A DNA stretch of 64,000 nucleotides from an uncultured Oscillospiraceae bacterium (GCA_900546885.1 UREN01000001.1:6318-70317); one strand, 5' to 3'; positions 8,403-16,480 are shown, numbered from the stretch's first letter. The notes: a model not told the origin generated them from the sequence alone. A program made the numbers and translations.

Positions 8403-9380
8403 TTATCGGTTCTGCCCCAGTGCCGCTGCAATCTCTCCGGCCCGGGGCTCTGCGCGCCGGCGCATAAATTCCAGCACGGGCTGCGTGCCCACAGCGCCGC
8501 TGCGCGCCCCCAGCGATGTGATGGCCAGCGACGCCGCATAGGTGGCAAAGGTGCCGGCCAGGGCAGGGTCGCCGCACGTCTCCATCATGCTGACAAAGCT
8601 GCTGCAATAGGTGTCGCCCGCGCCCGTTACGTCCACCACGTCCACCGGCACGCCCGGCACGTCGATGGTGCGGCCCGGGCAATAGATGCGGCTGCCGTGC
8701 TCGGCCAGCGTCACCACCAGCATACCCACACCGCTTTGCAGAATATCTGCACTGGCCTGTTCGGGCGCACGGCCTGCGCACAGGCGCGCAAAGCCAATCT
8801 CGTTCATGAACAGAATATCGGTGCTGGCAAAATAGGGGCGCAGGTCTTCCTCGATATCGGCCACGTCAATGTCGCAGCACACCCGCGCGCCCGCGGCCTT
8901 CCACTGGGCCATCACCTGCGGCCCCGCCAGCGCGCCGCAGCGCAGGTGGCGCACCTCGCAGTAGTTGGAATAAACCACAGAGGCCCCGCAGATCATTTGC
9001 TGGGTATGGGGCGGTATTTCGATGGTGTTCAGCTCTGTGTCAATGATGAACACGGTGTGTTCGTGCTCTTCCTTCGACAAAAAAATCAGGCATTTGGAAT
9101 CTTTCAGGTTGTCATCGTAGATGATATGCTCTGTGCCAATACCCGCTTCGCGCAGGCCTGCGCACAGCTTCTCTGTGATGGCGCCCCGGTTCAGCGCGCT
9201 GACGAATTCGGTTTTATGGCCGAACGATGCATAAACTGCCGCGGCATTGGCCACCATGCCGCCCATCTGTGCGGGCAGCATGCGCGTGCCCACCTTTTCT
9301 TTTACGGCAGGGAAGCGCTGCACTTCATAGTATTCGTCCAGTGCCACATCCCCCACAAATACCGTATAGCCCTGCTTCAT
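8403..9380 (-). CDS. PfkB/ribokinase-family kinase
   Basis: ATP-dependent kinase of sugars or nucleosides, 325 residues. The start at 9380 is preceded by AAGGAGGG 7 bases upstream. PfkB signature 2 is clear near residue 255 (DVVDVTGAGDTYCSSF, catalytic Asp in GAGD). The N-terminal substrate lid region is VFVGDVALDEYYEVQRFP, followed by the glycine-rich MGGMVANAA. First gene of the minus-strand operon that faces the ECF transporter. The family covers ribokinase, adenosine kinase, fructokinase and pseudouridine kinase; the sequence alone does not choose between them. Its likely job is to trap the imported substrate by phosphorylation. Confidence 0.88.
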   Translation of the reverse strand: MKQGYTVFVGDVALDEYYEVQRFPAVKEKVGTRMLPAQMGGMVANAAAVYASFGHKTEFVSALNRGAITEKLCAGLREAGIGTEHIIYDDNLKDSKCLIFLSKEEHEHTVFIIDTELNTIEIPPHTQQMICGASVVYSNYCEVRHLRCGALAGPQVMAQWKAAGARVCCDIDVADIEEDLRPYFASTDILFMNEIGFARLCAGRAPEQASADILQSGVGMLVVTLAEHGSRIYCPGRTIDVPGVPVDVVDVTGAGDTYCSSFVSMMETCGDPALAGTFATYAASLAITSLGARSGAVGTQPVLEFMRRRAEPRAGEIAAALGQNR

Positions 9381-9422
9381 CCAAATGCCCTCCTTCGGCA
9401 AAATTCTAGGGTTTCTGCACAT

Positions 9423-9451
9423 ATCATATCATGAGAAATATACACTTGCAA
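9423..9451 (-). promoter_or_regulatory. Promoter of the kinase/AllA-like/GntR operon
   Basis: Minus-strand TTGCAA (9446-9451), a 17-bp spacer and TATGAT (9423-9428), about 45 bases upstream of the kinase start. Confidence 0.7.
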
Positions 9452-9488
9452 CAAAATTAAACAAATTTTTATAATTTTATTGATTAAA

Positions 9489-9545
9489 TGAACAACATAT
9501 GTTAACATGTCTACAATATGATGCCGTGCCGGACCGGCAGGCATC
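9489..9545 (+). promoter_or_regulatory. ECF operon promoter, palindromes and 5' hairpin
   Basis: TGAACA (9489-9494) and TACAAT (9512-9517) are 17 bp apart and form the best plus-strand promoter; TTGATT (9480-9485) with TAACAT (9503-9508) is an alternative. Two overlapping perfect palindromes, AACATATGTT (9494-9503) and ATGTTAACAT (9499-9508), lie in the spacer and are candidate operators for the GntR regulator. Just downstream, 9520-9545 can form a hairpin (GATGCC...GGCATC) at the 5' end of the mRNA. Confidence 0.55.
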
Positions 9546-9581
9546 GCGCCAATGTTCACAATATAAAAAGGAGGACTCATC

Positions 9582-10214
9582 ATGTCACAAATGAAAGGTT
9601 CCAAAAACGTAAGCAAAATGGCGTTCTTTCTGCTGCCGCTGGGCATTGCGGTAAACTTCATCGGCGGGCAGGTGGCCACGCTGCTGAACCTGCCCATCTA
9701 CCTGGACGCCATTGGCACCATGGTGGTGGCCGCCCTGTGCGGGCCCGTCTACAGCGTGGCCACGGCGCTCGTCACGGGGCTTCTGATGTCCATCACTCAC
9801 CCCACAAACCTCGTTTACATTGGCAACTATTTGGCGGTGGGCCTGTTCTCCGGCCTGTTTGCCTACTGGGGCTTTTACAAAAACGTGTGGAAATCGTGCA
9901 TCGCGGGCGCTGTGGTAGGCCTGTTCTGCGGTGTTGCCGGCTCCACCGTCACCGTGGCGGTTATGGGCGGCTACAGCGCCAGCATCCGCGGCATCATCAC
10001 CGCCTTCCTTGCCCAGACTTTCTCGCTGTCCATCCCGGTGGCCAACATGCTTTCCGAAATTTCCACCGATATCCTGGACAAGATCCCCTCTGCCATCATC
10101 ACCTATCTGCTTGTGTTCCGCATTCCCAACAAGTTCCTTCTGAAACTGCCCTATGGCAACAAATACATCTGGGGCGCCAAGAAAGAAGAAGCGAAAACCG
10201 AGCAGGCGAAATAA
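9582..10214 (+). CDS. ECF transporter substrate-binding (S) component, unknown substrate
   Basis: Integral membrane protein that captures a micronutrient for an energy-coupling factor transporter. 210 residues with about six hydrophobic segments; AAAGGAGG lies 7 bases before the ATG. The family-like N-terminal helix INFIGGQVATLLNLP-type (here starting VNFIGGQ) leads into LDAIGTM, a pattern seen in riboflavin/queuosine-type S components, but I cannot assign a ligand. A charged Lys/Glu tail ends the protein. It begins a five-gene plus-strand operon with its own EcfT, two EcfA proteins and a BtpA-like enzyme, so this is a dedicated (group I) ECF transporter. Confidence 0.85.
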   Translation: MSQMKGSKNVSKMAFFLLPLGIAVNFIGGQVATLLNLPIYLDAIGTMVVAALCGPVYSVATALVTGLLMSITHPTNLVYIGNYLAVGLFSGLFAYWGFYKNVWKSCIAGAVVGLFCGVAGSTVTVAVMGGYSASIRGIITAFLAQTFSLSIPVANMLSEISTDILDKIPSAIITYLLVFRIPNKFLLKLPYGNKYIWGAKKEEAKTEQAK

Positions 10215-10230
10215 GAAAACCGTCAGCCTT

Positions 10231-10271
10231 ATGGGGCCGGCCCTGCGCTTTCTTCGGCAGGCCGGCCCCAT
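10231..10271 (+). other. Stable intra-operon hairpin between S and T genes
   Basis: 15-16 bp stem ATGGGGCCGGCC(CTGC) / (GCAG)GCCGGCCCCAT with one bulged base. It is not followed by a T run, so it is unlikely to terminate. It probably shields the upstream S-component mRNA from 3' decay, or is a processing point. Confidence 0.65.
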
Positions 10272-10294
10272 CGGGCGGCAACAGGGTGTGAACT

Positions 10295-11080
10295 ATGAAT
10301 ACTGAATTTATCGATTCCTTTCGCAGGCCCAAACTGCACGGCAATTTTATTATGGACCTGAACCCCTTTTCCAAGCTGAACCTGTGCGCGCTGATTGCCG
10401 CCTTTGCAGGGGTTATCGGTGGGGTAGCTTCCTCTGTGGTTGCCATTCTGCTTTACATCGCCATCACGGCCGCGGCCGGGTGCCTGAAAAAGTTTTGGGG
10501 CCTGTTTTGGAAAGTGGGCGCGCTTTTGTTCTTCTTTATTTTCATGATTCGCTCTGCCTTCTGGCCCGGCACCACGCTGCTGTTTGAGTGGTGGATTGTG
10601 CACTGGACCGTAGAGGGCATGGAGAACGGCCTGTGGTTTGCTTTGCTGGTAATTCAAATTTGCGGCGCAGTGATGCTGTTTTACAACATCACCCCCATGA
10701 AAGATTTGATGTATGCCATCGAGATGCTGGGTGTTTCTCATTCGGCCTCGTTCGTGGTGCTTTCTGCCATGCAGACCATCACAGACCTTGGCAAAACAGC
10801 CAACGTCATTATGGATTCCCAAAGCGCGCGCGGCATTGAAACCACCGGCAACCTGAAAACGCGTTTCAAGGCCTTCATCCCGATTTTGGGGCCGCTTGTG
10901 CTGGGGGCCATTGGTTCCACGGAAGAAAAGACCATTGCCATGGAGACGCGCGCCTTTTCTTCCCATAAGCATACCACGCATATCTACGAGCTGCGCAAAA
11001 CGCCGCTCTGGGAAAAAGCAGGGTGCATCCTGTTGGACATTGCCTTTGTGGCAGCCCTGGTGTGGAGGATCGCAGCATGA
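10295..11080 (+). CDS. ecfT: ECF transporter transmembrane component EcfT
   Basis: Membrane scaffold that couples the two ATPases to the S component, 261 residues. Four to five hydrophobic helices lie in the first 130 residues, followed by the cytoplasmic helices typical of the CbiQ/EcfT family. The coupling-helix pattern is visible as DSQSARGIET (residues about 172-181), matching the family Ala-Arg-Gly box; a second such box may be METRAFSSHK near residue 214. The stop overlaps the ATG of the first ATPase gene (ATGA at 11077-11080), indicating translational coupling. Confidence 0.9.
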   Translation: MNTEFIDSFRRPKLHGNFIMDLNPFSKLNLCALIAAFAGVIGGVASSVVAILLYIAITAAAGCLKKFWGLFWKVGALLFFFIFMIRSAFWPGTTLLFEWWIVHWTVEGMENGLWFALLVIQICGAVMLFYNITPMKDLMYAIEMLGVSHSASFVVLSAMQTITDLGKTANVIMDSQSARGIETTGNLKTRFKAFIPILGPLVLGAIGSTEEKTIAMETRAFSSHKHTTHIYELRKTPLWEKAGCILLDIAFVAALVWRIAA

Positions 11081-11922
11081 ACAGCATCGTATTATCGAAT
11101 ATCACCTACCGTTACCCGCTTACCGATTTTGACGCCCTGCACAATGTCAACTTCTGCTTTGAAGAGGGGAAATTTTACGGCGTCATCGGGCCGAACGGCG
11201 CGGGCAAAACCACGCTTTGCAGCCTTGTGAAAGGGCTGATTCCCGGGTTTTTCCAGGGCGAGCTGACCGGCGAAGTGCAGATATTGGGCAAGCGTATGGA
11301 AGATTGGGACGAAAGCGAGCTTACCTCGCGCGTAGGCTATATCTTCCAAAACCCCTTCACACAAATCAGCGGCGTAAAAGACACCGTGTTTGAAGAAATC
11401 GCCATTGGCCTGGAAAACCTGCGCATGCCCAAGGAAGAGATTATTTCGCGCGTGGTAGACATTGTGCGCCTGATTGGCATTGAAGACCTGATTGAGCTGA
11501 ACCCGAACGAGCTTTCCGGCGGGCAGCGCCAGCGCGTGGCCTTTGCCTCGATTCTGGCCATGAACTGCGATATTTACGTCATTGATGAACCCACGTCCCA
11601 GCTGGATCCGGATGGCACAGAAAAGGTGTTCCAAATTATTTCCGCGCTGAAAGAACAGAAAAAAACCGTCATTTTGGTAGAACACAAAATAGACCTGCTG
11701 GCGCAATATGCCGACGAGATTCTGGTGATAGAAAAGGGCTCTATTTTGAAAAGCGGGCCCACCGCCGAGGTGCTGGCAGACCTTTCCCTGCTGGAACACG
11801 AGGTGGCGCTGCCGCAAACCGTGCTGTTCGCGCGCGACATGGCGGCGGCGGGCAAGCCGCTGCGCGAGGCACCCATTACTTTAGAGCAGGCCCGAAGTCT
11901 TGTGCTGGAAAGGGGGCAGTGA
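11077..11922 (+). CDS. ecfA1: ECF transporter ATPase EcfA1
   Basis: ABC ATPase of the ECF module, 281 residues. ATG 11077 is chosen for GGAGG at 11064-11068 and for overlap with the ecfT stop. All motifs are intact: Walker A GPNGAGKTT, Q-loop YIFQNP, signature LSGGQRQRVA, Walker B YVIDEP followed by the D-loop SQLDPDG, and the switch His in LVEHKID. The C-terminal helix fits EcfA dimer proteins. It pairs with the next gene, whose signature motif is degenerate, so ATP hydrolysis may depend mostly on one composite site. Confidence 0.93.
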   Translation: MNSIVLSNITYRYPLTDFDALHNVNFCFEEGKFYGVIGPNGAGKTTLCSLVKGLIPGFFQGELTGEVQILGKRMEDWDESELTSRVGYIFQNPFTQISGVKDTVFEEIAIGLENLRMPKEEIISRVVDIVRLIGIEDLIELNPNELSGGQRQRVAFASILAMNCDIYVIDEPTSQLDPDGTEKVFQIISALKEQKKTVILVEHKIDLLAQYADEILVIEKGSILKSGPTAEVLADLSLLEHEVALPQTVLFARDMAAAGKPLREAPITLEQARSLVLERGQ

Positions 11923-11925
11923 ACA

Positions 11926-12720
11926 TTGGATTGCATCGAATTTAAAAACGCTTCGTTCCGTTACCCGAACGGCACGCTTGCCAATGAAGAACTGAACCTG
12001 CGCATTGAGCAGGGCGAGCGCGTGGCCATTATTGGGCAAAACGGCGCGGGCAAAACCACGGCCGTCAAAATGATGAACGGCCTGCACAAGCCCACGCAGG
12101 GTGACGTAATTGTAAACGGCGTGAACACCAAAGAGCGCACCACGGCGCAAATTTCGCACATGGTGGGCTATGTGTTTCAAAACCCGGATGACCAAATCTT
12201 CAACACCACCGTGCGCGCAGAGCTGGAGTTCTGGCCCAAATATCAAAAGCTGCCGCAGGAGGATATGGATGCGCGCGTGGCGCGCGCAGTGGAGATGACG
12301 GGCATTCGCCAGTATATGGACCTGAACCCGTACGAGATTCCTTATTCCACCAAAAAATTCGTGTCCATCGCGGCCATTCTTGCAGTGCAGACGCCTTATC
12401 TTGTGCTGGACGAGCCCACTGCCGGGCAGGATATCCATGGCGTAAACTGCCTGGTGCACATCATGGACACCCTTCGCAGCGAGGGCAAAGGCGTCATTGT
12501 CATCACGCATGACATGGAATTTGTCGCCCGCAATTTCGAGCGCGTAATTGTAATGGCGCACAGGCATATCATTGCCGACGGGCCTGTGCACGAAGTGTTT
12601 CAGAATGACGAAGTGCTGCGTGCGGCGGCCATTCAAAAGCCGCAAATTGGCCAGCTTGCGGCCAGCCTGGGCCACCCGGATATTTTGTTTAGCGAAGACC
12701 TTGTGAAAGTGCTGCATTGA
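11926..12720 (+). CDS. ecfA2: ECF transporter ATPase EcfA2 with degenerate ABC signature
   Basis: Second ABC ATPase, 264 residues, starting at TTG 11926 with GGGGG 9 bases upstream and only 3 bases after ecfA1. Walker A (GQNGAGKTT), Q-loop YVFQNPDDQI, Walker B (YLVLDEPTAGQD) and switch His (VITHDMEF) are normal. The signature that should read LSGGQKQRVA is instead IPYSTKKFVSIA. In ABC dimers the signature of one subunit completes the ATP site of the other, so the site made with the EcfA1 Walker A should be weakened or inactive. The reading frame is otherwise intact, so this looks like specialisation, not decay. Confidence 0.9.
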   Translation: MDCIEFKNASFRYPNGTLANEELNLRIEQGERVAIIGQNGAGKTTAVKMMNGLHKPTQGDVIVNGVNTKERTTAQISHMVGYVFQNPDDQIFNTTVRAELEFWPKYQKLPQEDMDARVARAVEMTGIRQYMDLNPYEIPYSTKKFVSIAAILAVQTPYLVLDEPTAGQDIHGVNCLVHIMDTLRSEGKGVIVITHDMEFVARNFERVIVMAHRHIIADGPVHEVFQNDEVLRAAAIQKPQIGQLAASLGHPDILFSEDLVKVLH

Positions 12721-12753
12721 AAAAGACTTTGATAAGAAAGAAGCGTAGAGTTT

Positions 12754-13488
12754 ATGAAACAACCGGATTTTTTGTCGTTGTTCCCCAGAAAAAAGCCCAT
12801 TCTTGCCATGCTGCACCTGCGCGGGGAAAGCCGCCAGGAGAAATATGAGCACGCCCTGTTAGAGGCCGGGCAGCTGATTGGCGGCGGCGCAGACGCTGTG
12901 ATTGTGGAAAATTACTTTGGCGATTACGAGGATATGGAAACGGTGCTGGAGGCATTTTCCCGGGAAAAAGTAGACTTTATCTATGGCGTAAACGCCCTGC
13001 ACAACGACGCCCTGGGTTTTGAACTTGCCAAAAAGTACGGTGCAAGCTTCATTCAGCTGGATTCTGTTGCCGGGCATTTGACGCCGGAAGACGACGCTGT
13101 CTTTGGCGAATCCATTGCCAAATGGCGCGCAGGGTATGACGGCTTTGTCATTGGCGGTGTGCGCTTCAAATATCAGCCCTACCTCTCTGGCCGCACCCTG
13201 GAGGAAGATTTGCACATTGGCATGAGCCGCTGCGATGCCATTGCCGTCACCGGCGAGGGCACCGGCAAAAACACGCCCATGGATAAGGTGCGGGAATTCC
13301 GACGCATTGTGGGCGATTTTCCCCTTGTGATTGCAGCCGGTATGACACCGGAAAGCTGTGCGGAGCATTTGGCCATAGGAGATGCCGCCATTGTGGGCAG
13401 CTATTTCAAGAAAGAGTATCTGGACGACGGATATGTAGACCCGGCGCATGTGCGCACCTTTATGCAGGCGGTGGAGCGCTGCCGCTGA
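12754..13488 (+). CDS. BtpA/SgcQ-family TIM-barrel protein
   Basis: 244-residue protein of the BtpA/SgcQ family (TIM barrel; named after a cyanobacterial photosystem I biogenesis factor and an E. coli sugar operon gene; enzymatic activity not established). Visible family elements: PILAMLHLRG at the first strand, GADAVIVENYFGD near residue 50, a middle YGVNALHND, DGFVIGGVRF, then AIAVTGEGTGK and the phosphate-binding-like VIAAGMTPES and AIVGSYFKK at the end. It lies 33 bases downstream of ecfA2 with a weak ribosome site, as last gene of the ECF operon. Together with the divergent PfkB kinase it suggests processing of a phosphorylated sugar or nucleoside-like import; this is inference from context. 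Confidence 0.78.
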   Translation: MKQPDFLSLFPRKKPILAMLHLRGESRQEKYEHALLEAGQLIGGGADAVIVENYFGDYEDMETVLEAFSREKVDFIYGVNALHNDALGFELAKKYGASFIQLDSVAGHLTPEDDAVFGESIAKWRAGYDGFVIGGVRFKYQPYLSGRTLEEDLHIGMSRCDAIAVTGEGTGKNTPMDKVREFRRIVGDFPLVIAAGMTPESCAEHLAIGDAAIVGSYFKKEYLDDGYVDPAHVRTFMQAVERCR

Positions 13489-13515
13489 GCATCCTCCCTT
13501 TTCCCAAAAACGCAA

Positions 13516-13549
13516 AAAACGGCAGGGGCCTTGCATCCCCTGCCGTTTT
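13516..13549 (+). terminator. Bidirectional terminator between the BtpA and HtrA genes
   Basis: 13-bp perfect stem AAAACGGCAGGGG / CCCCTGCCGTTTT with an 8-base loop. It serves the plus-strand ECF operon and the converging minus-strand protease gene. Confidence 0.88.
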
Positions 13550-13562
13550 ATTATCTATATCA

Positions 13563-14816
13563 TCAGCCCTCCACGGGTTGTGCCGTGGTGCCGGCTGTTT
13601 TCTCTTGCAGCGTCACATTCAGGCTGAGCACCTGTTTATCACGCACGACCTGCACCTCAATGACATCGCCCACCTGGTGTTCATCCAGCACGGCCGTCAC
13701 ATCACTGGTGGTAGACACCGCTGTGCCATCCACGCTCACGAACAAATCGCCCACTTGCAGGCCCGCCTGCTCTGCGGCCGAGCCCGGGTCTACGCTTTGC
13801 ACATAGACGCCCAGCTGGGAAACGCCTGCCTGCATGGCTGTCTGCAAATCTGTAATGGCAATCACCTGAATGCCCATGGCCGGGCGCCCGCTGACATAGC
13901 CGTTTGCAATCAGCTGCTCTGCCACCTCCATGGCGGTGTTGATGGGCACGGCAAACCCGATGCCTTCTACATTATCACCGCCGGACTTTGCGTTCACAAT
14001 GCCCACCAGTTCGCCCTTTTCGTTGAACAGGCCGCCGCCAGAGTTGCCCGGGCTTACGGCTGCCGAAGTTTGCAGAAGCGTCATGTTTTTGCCTTCCACC
14101 GTAACCTCGCGGTCCAGTGCCGAAATAATGCCGTCCGTCACAGTACCGCCCAGCTCACCCAGCGGGTTGCCCACGGCCACGGCCGTCTCGCCCACCACAA
14201 GGCTGTCGGAATCGCCAATCACGGCGGGCGTCAGGCCGCTGGCCTCTATTTTCAGCACGGCAATGTCCGTTTTGTCATCGGTGCCCACAACGGTGGCATC
14301 GTATTCCTGTCCGTCGCTGGTGGTCACTTTGATGGAGCTTTGGCCCTCTATCACATGGTTATTGGTCAGAATATAGCCGTCTTCCGAGATAATCACGCCA
14401 GAACCCGCGCCCTCTGTGACATACTGTGCAAAAATGCCGTTGGTCTGCACAGAACTGGTGGTCACTTCCACCACGCTGGGCTTTACTTTTTCGGCAATTT
14501 GCGCAATGGTCAGCGCATCGCCGCTGGCAGCGGTTGTGCTGGCGCTGGTGCTGCCGTCGCTCTGCACGGCCTTATATACCACCGGCCCGGACGTGCTGCG
14601 CATCAGTGCAGCGCCCAGCACGCCGCCGCCAACACCTGCCAGCGCGCACACCAGCACCAGTGCAACGGCCGCCAGCGTCTTTTTGGTGCCCGGGCGCTTT
14701 TTCTTCGGCTGCTGGTCTGACGGCTCGGGCCCGCCCATCGAGGGGTCGGGCGACGGTTGTGTATACTGCGGCTGTGCATAGCCGTTCGAATAATCATATT
14801 GCCAATTGTTATCCAT
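13563..14816 (-). CDS. htrA: HtrA-type membrane-anchored serine protease
   Basis: Surface quality-control protease of the S1C (HtrA/DegP) family, 417 residues. A Pro/Gln-rich cytoplasmic N-terminus of about 43 residues precedes a basic stretch and one transmembrane helix (about 45-70). The catalytic triad is visible: His in TNNHVI, Asp in KTDIAVLKI, Ser in SPGNSGG. One PDZ domain follows (GVYVQSVDPGSAAEQAGLQVGD), so the architecture matches B. subtilis HtrA/HtrB. A second paralogue lies at 19573-20769. It appears to be a single-gene unit facing the BtpA gene. Confidence 0.94.
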   Translation of the reverse strand: MDNNWQYDYSNGYAQPQYTQPSPDPSMGGPEPSDQQPKKKRPGTKKTLAAVALVLVCALAGVGGGVLGAALMRSTSGPVVYKAVQSDGSTSASTTAASGDALTIAQIAEKVKPSVVEVTTSSVQTNGIFAQYVTEGAGSGVIISEDGYILTNNHVIEGQSSIKVTTSDGQEYDATVVGTDDKTDIAVLKIEASGLTPAVIGDSDSLVVGETAVAVGNPLGELGGTVTDGIISALDREVTVEGKNMTLLQTSAAVSPGNSGGGLFNEKGELVGIVNAKSGGDNVEGIGFAVPINTAMEVAEQLIANGYVSGRPAMGIQVIAITDLQTAMQAGVSQLGVYVQSVDPGSAAEQAGLQVGDLFVSVDGTAVSTTSDVTAVLDEHQVGDVIEVQVVRDKQVLSLNVTLQEKTAGTTAQPVEG

Positions 14817-14958
14817 AATCCATGCCTCCCTGGCAGATGAATCGGCCCGGCCCTCCGGCCGGCCCTGTTAACCTTTTGCTCTGGTATCATCATATCCAGC
14901 GAGTGTGAAAGAAATATCATAGCCAAGTGAAAAAAGCGTGAAAGCGGCGCGGGGGCGC

Positions 14959-15858
14959 TCAGGGCGCCGGCCGCATCTCTTTCAGAAGGCACACCGCTAT
15001 GGGCGGCTGCCCGGCCTCGTGCCGGAACAGATGCACTGCCACCTTGCAGCCCTGCCCGCGCAGGGCACCCGCCCAGGCCAGCACCGCGTCGCGCTCGGCC
15101 GTGCCCTGCATGCCGCCGGAATACGCACACACGGTCAGTGCGCCGCCCGGCAAAAGGGCCCGCCATGCGGCATCCAGTGCGGGCAGGCTGTGCTGCGGGG
15201 TGGTGAACACCGCGTGGCTGCCGCCCGGCAGATAGCCCAAATTAAACATCACCGCGCACGGCCGCCCCTCTTTTTCGAAAATATCTGCCAGCCCGGCATG
15301 GTCTGCCTTTATGGCCCGGCCAATTTGGGCAAGGCCCATCTTCTGCAGGCGCATGTTGGTGGCGTCTACTGCTTTCTGCTGAATATCCAGCGCCAGCACG
15401 CGCCCCTGCGGGCCCACCGCATGGCACAGAAACACCGTATCGTGCCCATTGCCCGCCGTGGCGTCCACGGCAAAGCCGCCCGGCACAAGATGGGCGCGCA
15501 CAAAAGCGTGGGCACAGGCCACGGCGTTATCTGCCGCGGTGCGCACGCCGCGGCACAGCACCGGCCCGGCACCCTGAAACCCGCATTGGCGCAAAAACGC
15601 CTGTGCGGCGCCGTTTTCTGCGCGCGCCCAAAGCCCGCGCGGGCCTACCCTGCACACACGGCGCAAAAGGAATGTGCCATAGCCACGGCGGCGCCACTCC
15701 GGCACGATATAAAGCCTTTGCACCCACGCGCCCTCCCGCAGGGCGGCGCCAATGGCAATGCCGTCCTTTTCCAGCACCAGCGCGTCAAAGCGGCCGGAAA
15801 GGCCGGCCGCACACAACAGCGGCCCGTCACCCGGCACCGCCTGCCGCACCTGCATCAT
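14959..15858 (-). CDS. mnmM: GNAT acetyltransferase fused to MnmM (YtqB)-like tRNA methyltransferase
   Basis: 299 residues from ATG 15858 (GGGGGTGG upstream). Residues about 1-100 are a short GNAT fold: VQRLYIVPEWRRRGYGT is the acetyl-CoA-binding motif A. Residues about 120-299 are a class I SAM methyltransferase of the YtqB/MnmM family: motif I VDATAGNGHDT and the family hallmark NLGYLPGG. MnmM methylates the wobble uridine nm5s2U34 to mnm5s2U in tRNAs of Gram-positive bacteria. Known MnmM proteins are about 190 residues and stand alone, so the fused GNAT domain is unusual. It may only be a covalent partner, or may act on the same tRNA or another substrate; this is not settled by sequence. 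Confidence 0.8.
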   Translation of the reverse strand: MMQVRQAVPGDGPLLCAAGLSGRFDALVLEKDGIAIGAALREGAWVQRLYIVPEWRRRGYGTFLLRRVCRVGPRGLWARAENGAAQAFLRQCGFQGAGPVLCRGVRTAADNAVACAHAFVRAHLVPGGFAVDATAGNGHDTVFLCHAVGPQGRVLALDIQQKAVDATNMRLQKMGLAQIGRAIKADHAGLADIFEKEGRPCAVMFNLGYLPGGSHAVFTTPQHSLPALDAAWRALLPGGALTVCAYSGGMQGTAERDAVLAWAGALRGQGCKVAVHLFRHEAGQPPIAVCLLKEMRPAP

Positions 15859-15913
15859 CTGCCACCCCCTTTTGCCGCTTTGGCGGCCCGCCAAAACGGG
15901 CGCTGCCATTTTG

Positions 15914-15949
15914 AAAAAAGCCTGCGAAGGGCAGCAAGCCCCCGCAGGC
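15914..15949 (-). terminator. Terminator after the GNAT gene
   Basis: On the minus strand, GCCTGCG / CGCAGGC stem with a 16-base loop followed by a run of six T (plus-strand 15914-15919). Confidence 0.65.
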
Positions 15950-15978
15950 CAGCCGGCACACCTGCGCCGGCGCACAAT

Positions 15979-16407
15979 TTACTGCATGGTGCGCACAAAA
16001 CCATACCGCTCTTTTAAAAAGCCGCGCTTTTCCAAAAAATCCTGGCTGGAGCCATCCACCTTCCGGCAGGATGCCGTAATGGCTGCACAGCCCGCGGCTT
16101 TCAGCTGCGTGGTAAGCGTCACTAAAAGCGCCGTGCCCACATTGCGGCGTCGGCGGTCTTCCCGCACAAAAAAATCCTGAATTACGCCCACCTTTTTGCC
16201 AAGCATCAGGCTGTCGCGCTGCTGTGCGTCTGCAAACCCCACCGCCTCGTCGCCTTCCCAGGCAATCAGCAAACGGCGGGTAGGGTCCTCCAAAGCCAGG
16301 GCATAATAGGCGTCAAACACCTCGCGCGGCGGCGCCGCGCGGCTGTAAAGGCAGACAAGGCCATACAGCGCACGGGCGTCCTCCAACCTTGCTTTTCGTG
16401 CCACCAT
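15979..16407 (-). CDS. GNAT-family N-acetyltransferase
   Basis: 142-residue acyl-CoA-dependent acetyltransferase. The start at 16407 (MVARKARLEDA) marks the beginning of the GNAT fold; a longer upstream open frame has no family support. Motif A is visible as VREDRRRRNVGTALL near residue 95, and the C-terminal DFLEKRGFLKE fits motif B. The acceptor substrate is unknown. It follows rnfA by 97 bases on the same strand, with a 10-G homopolymer in the gap, and could be read through from that operon. Confidence 0.85.
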   Translation of the reverse strand: MVARKARLEDARALYGLVCLYSRAAPPREVFDAYYALALEDPTRRLLIAWEGDEAVGFADAQQRDSLMLGKKVGVIQDFFVREDRRRRNVGTALLVTLTTQLKAAGCAAITASCRKVDGSSQDFLEKRGFLKERYGFVRTMQ

Positions 16408-16480
16408 ACTGCCTCGCCTTCCTCTCTGTGCCGGCGGCAGCGGGGCTGCCGCACATGAAATATTTTTCCCGGCTGCGCCA

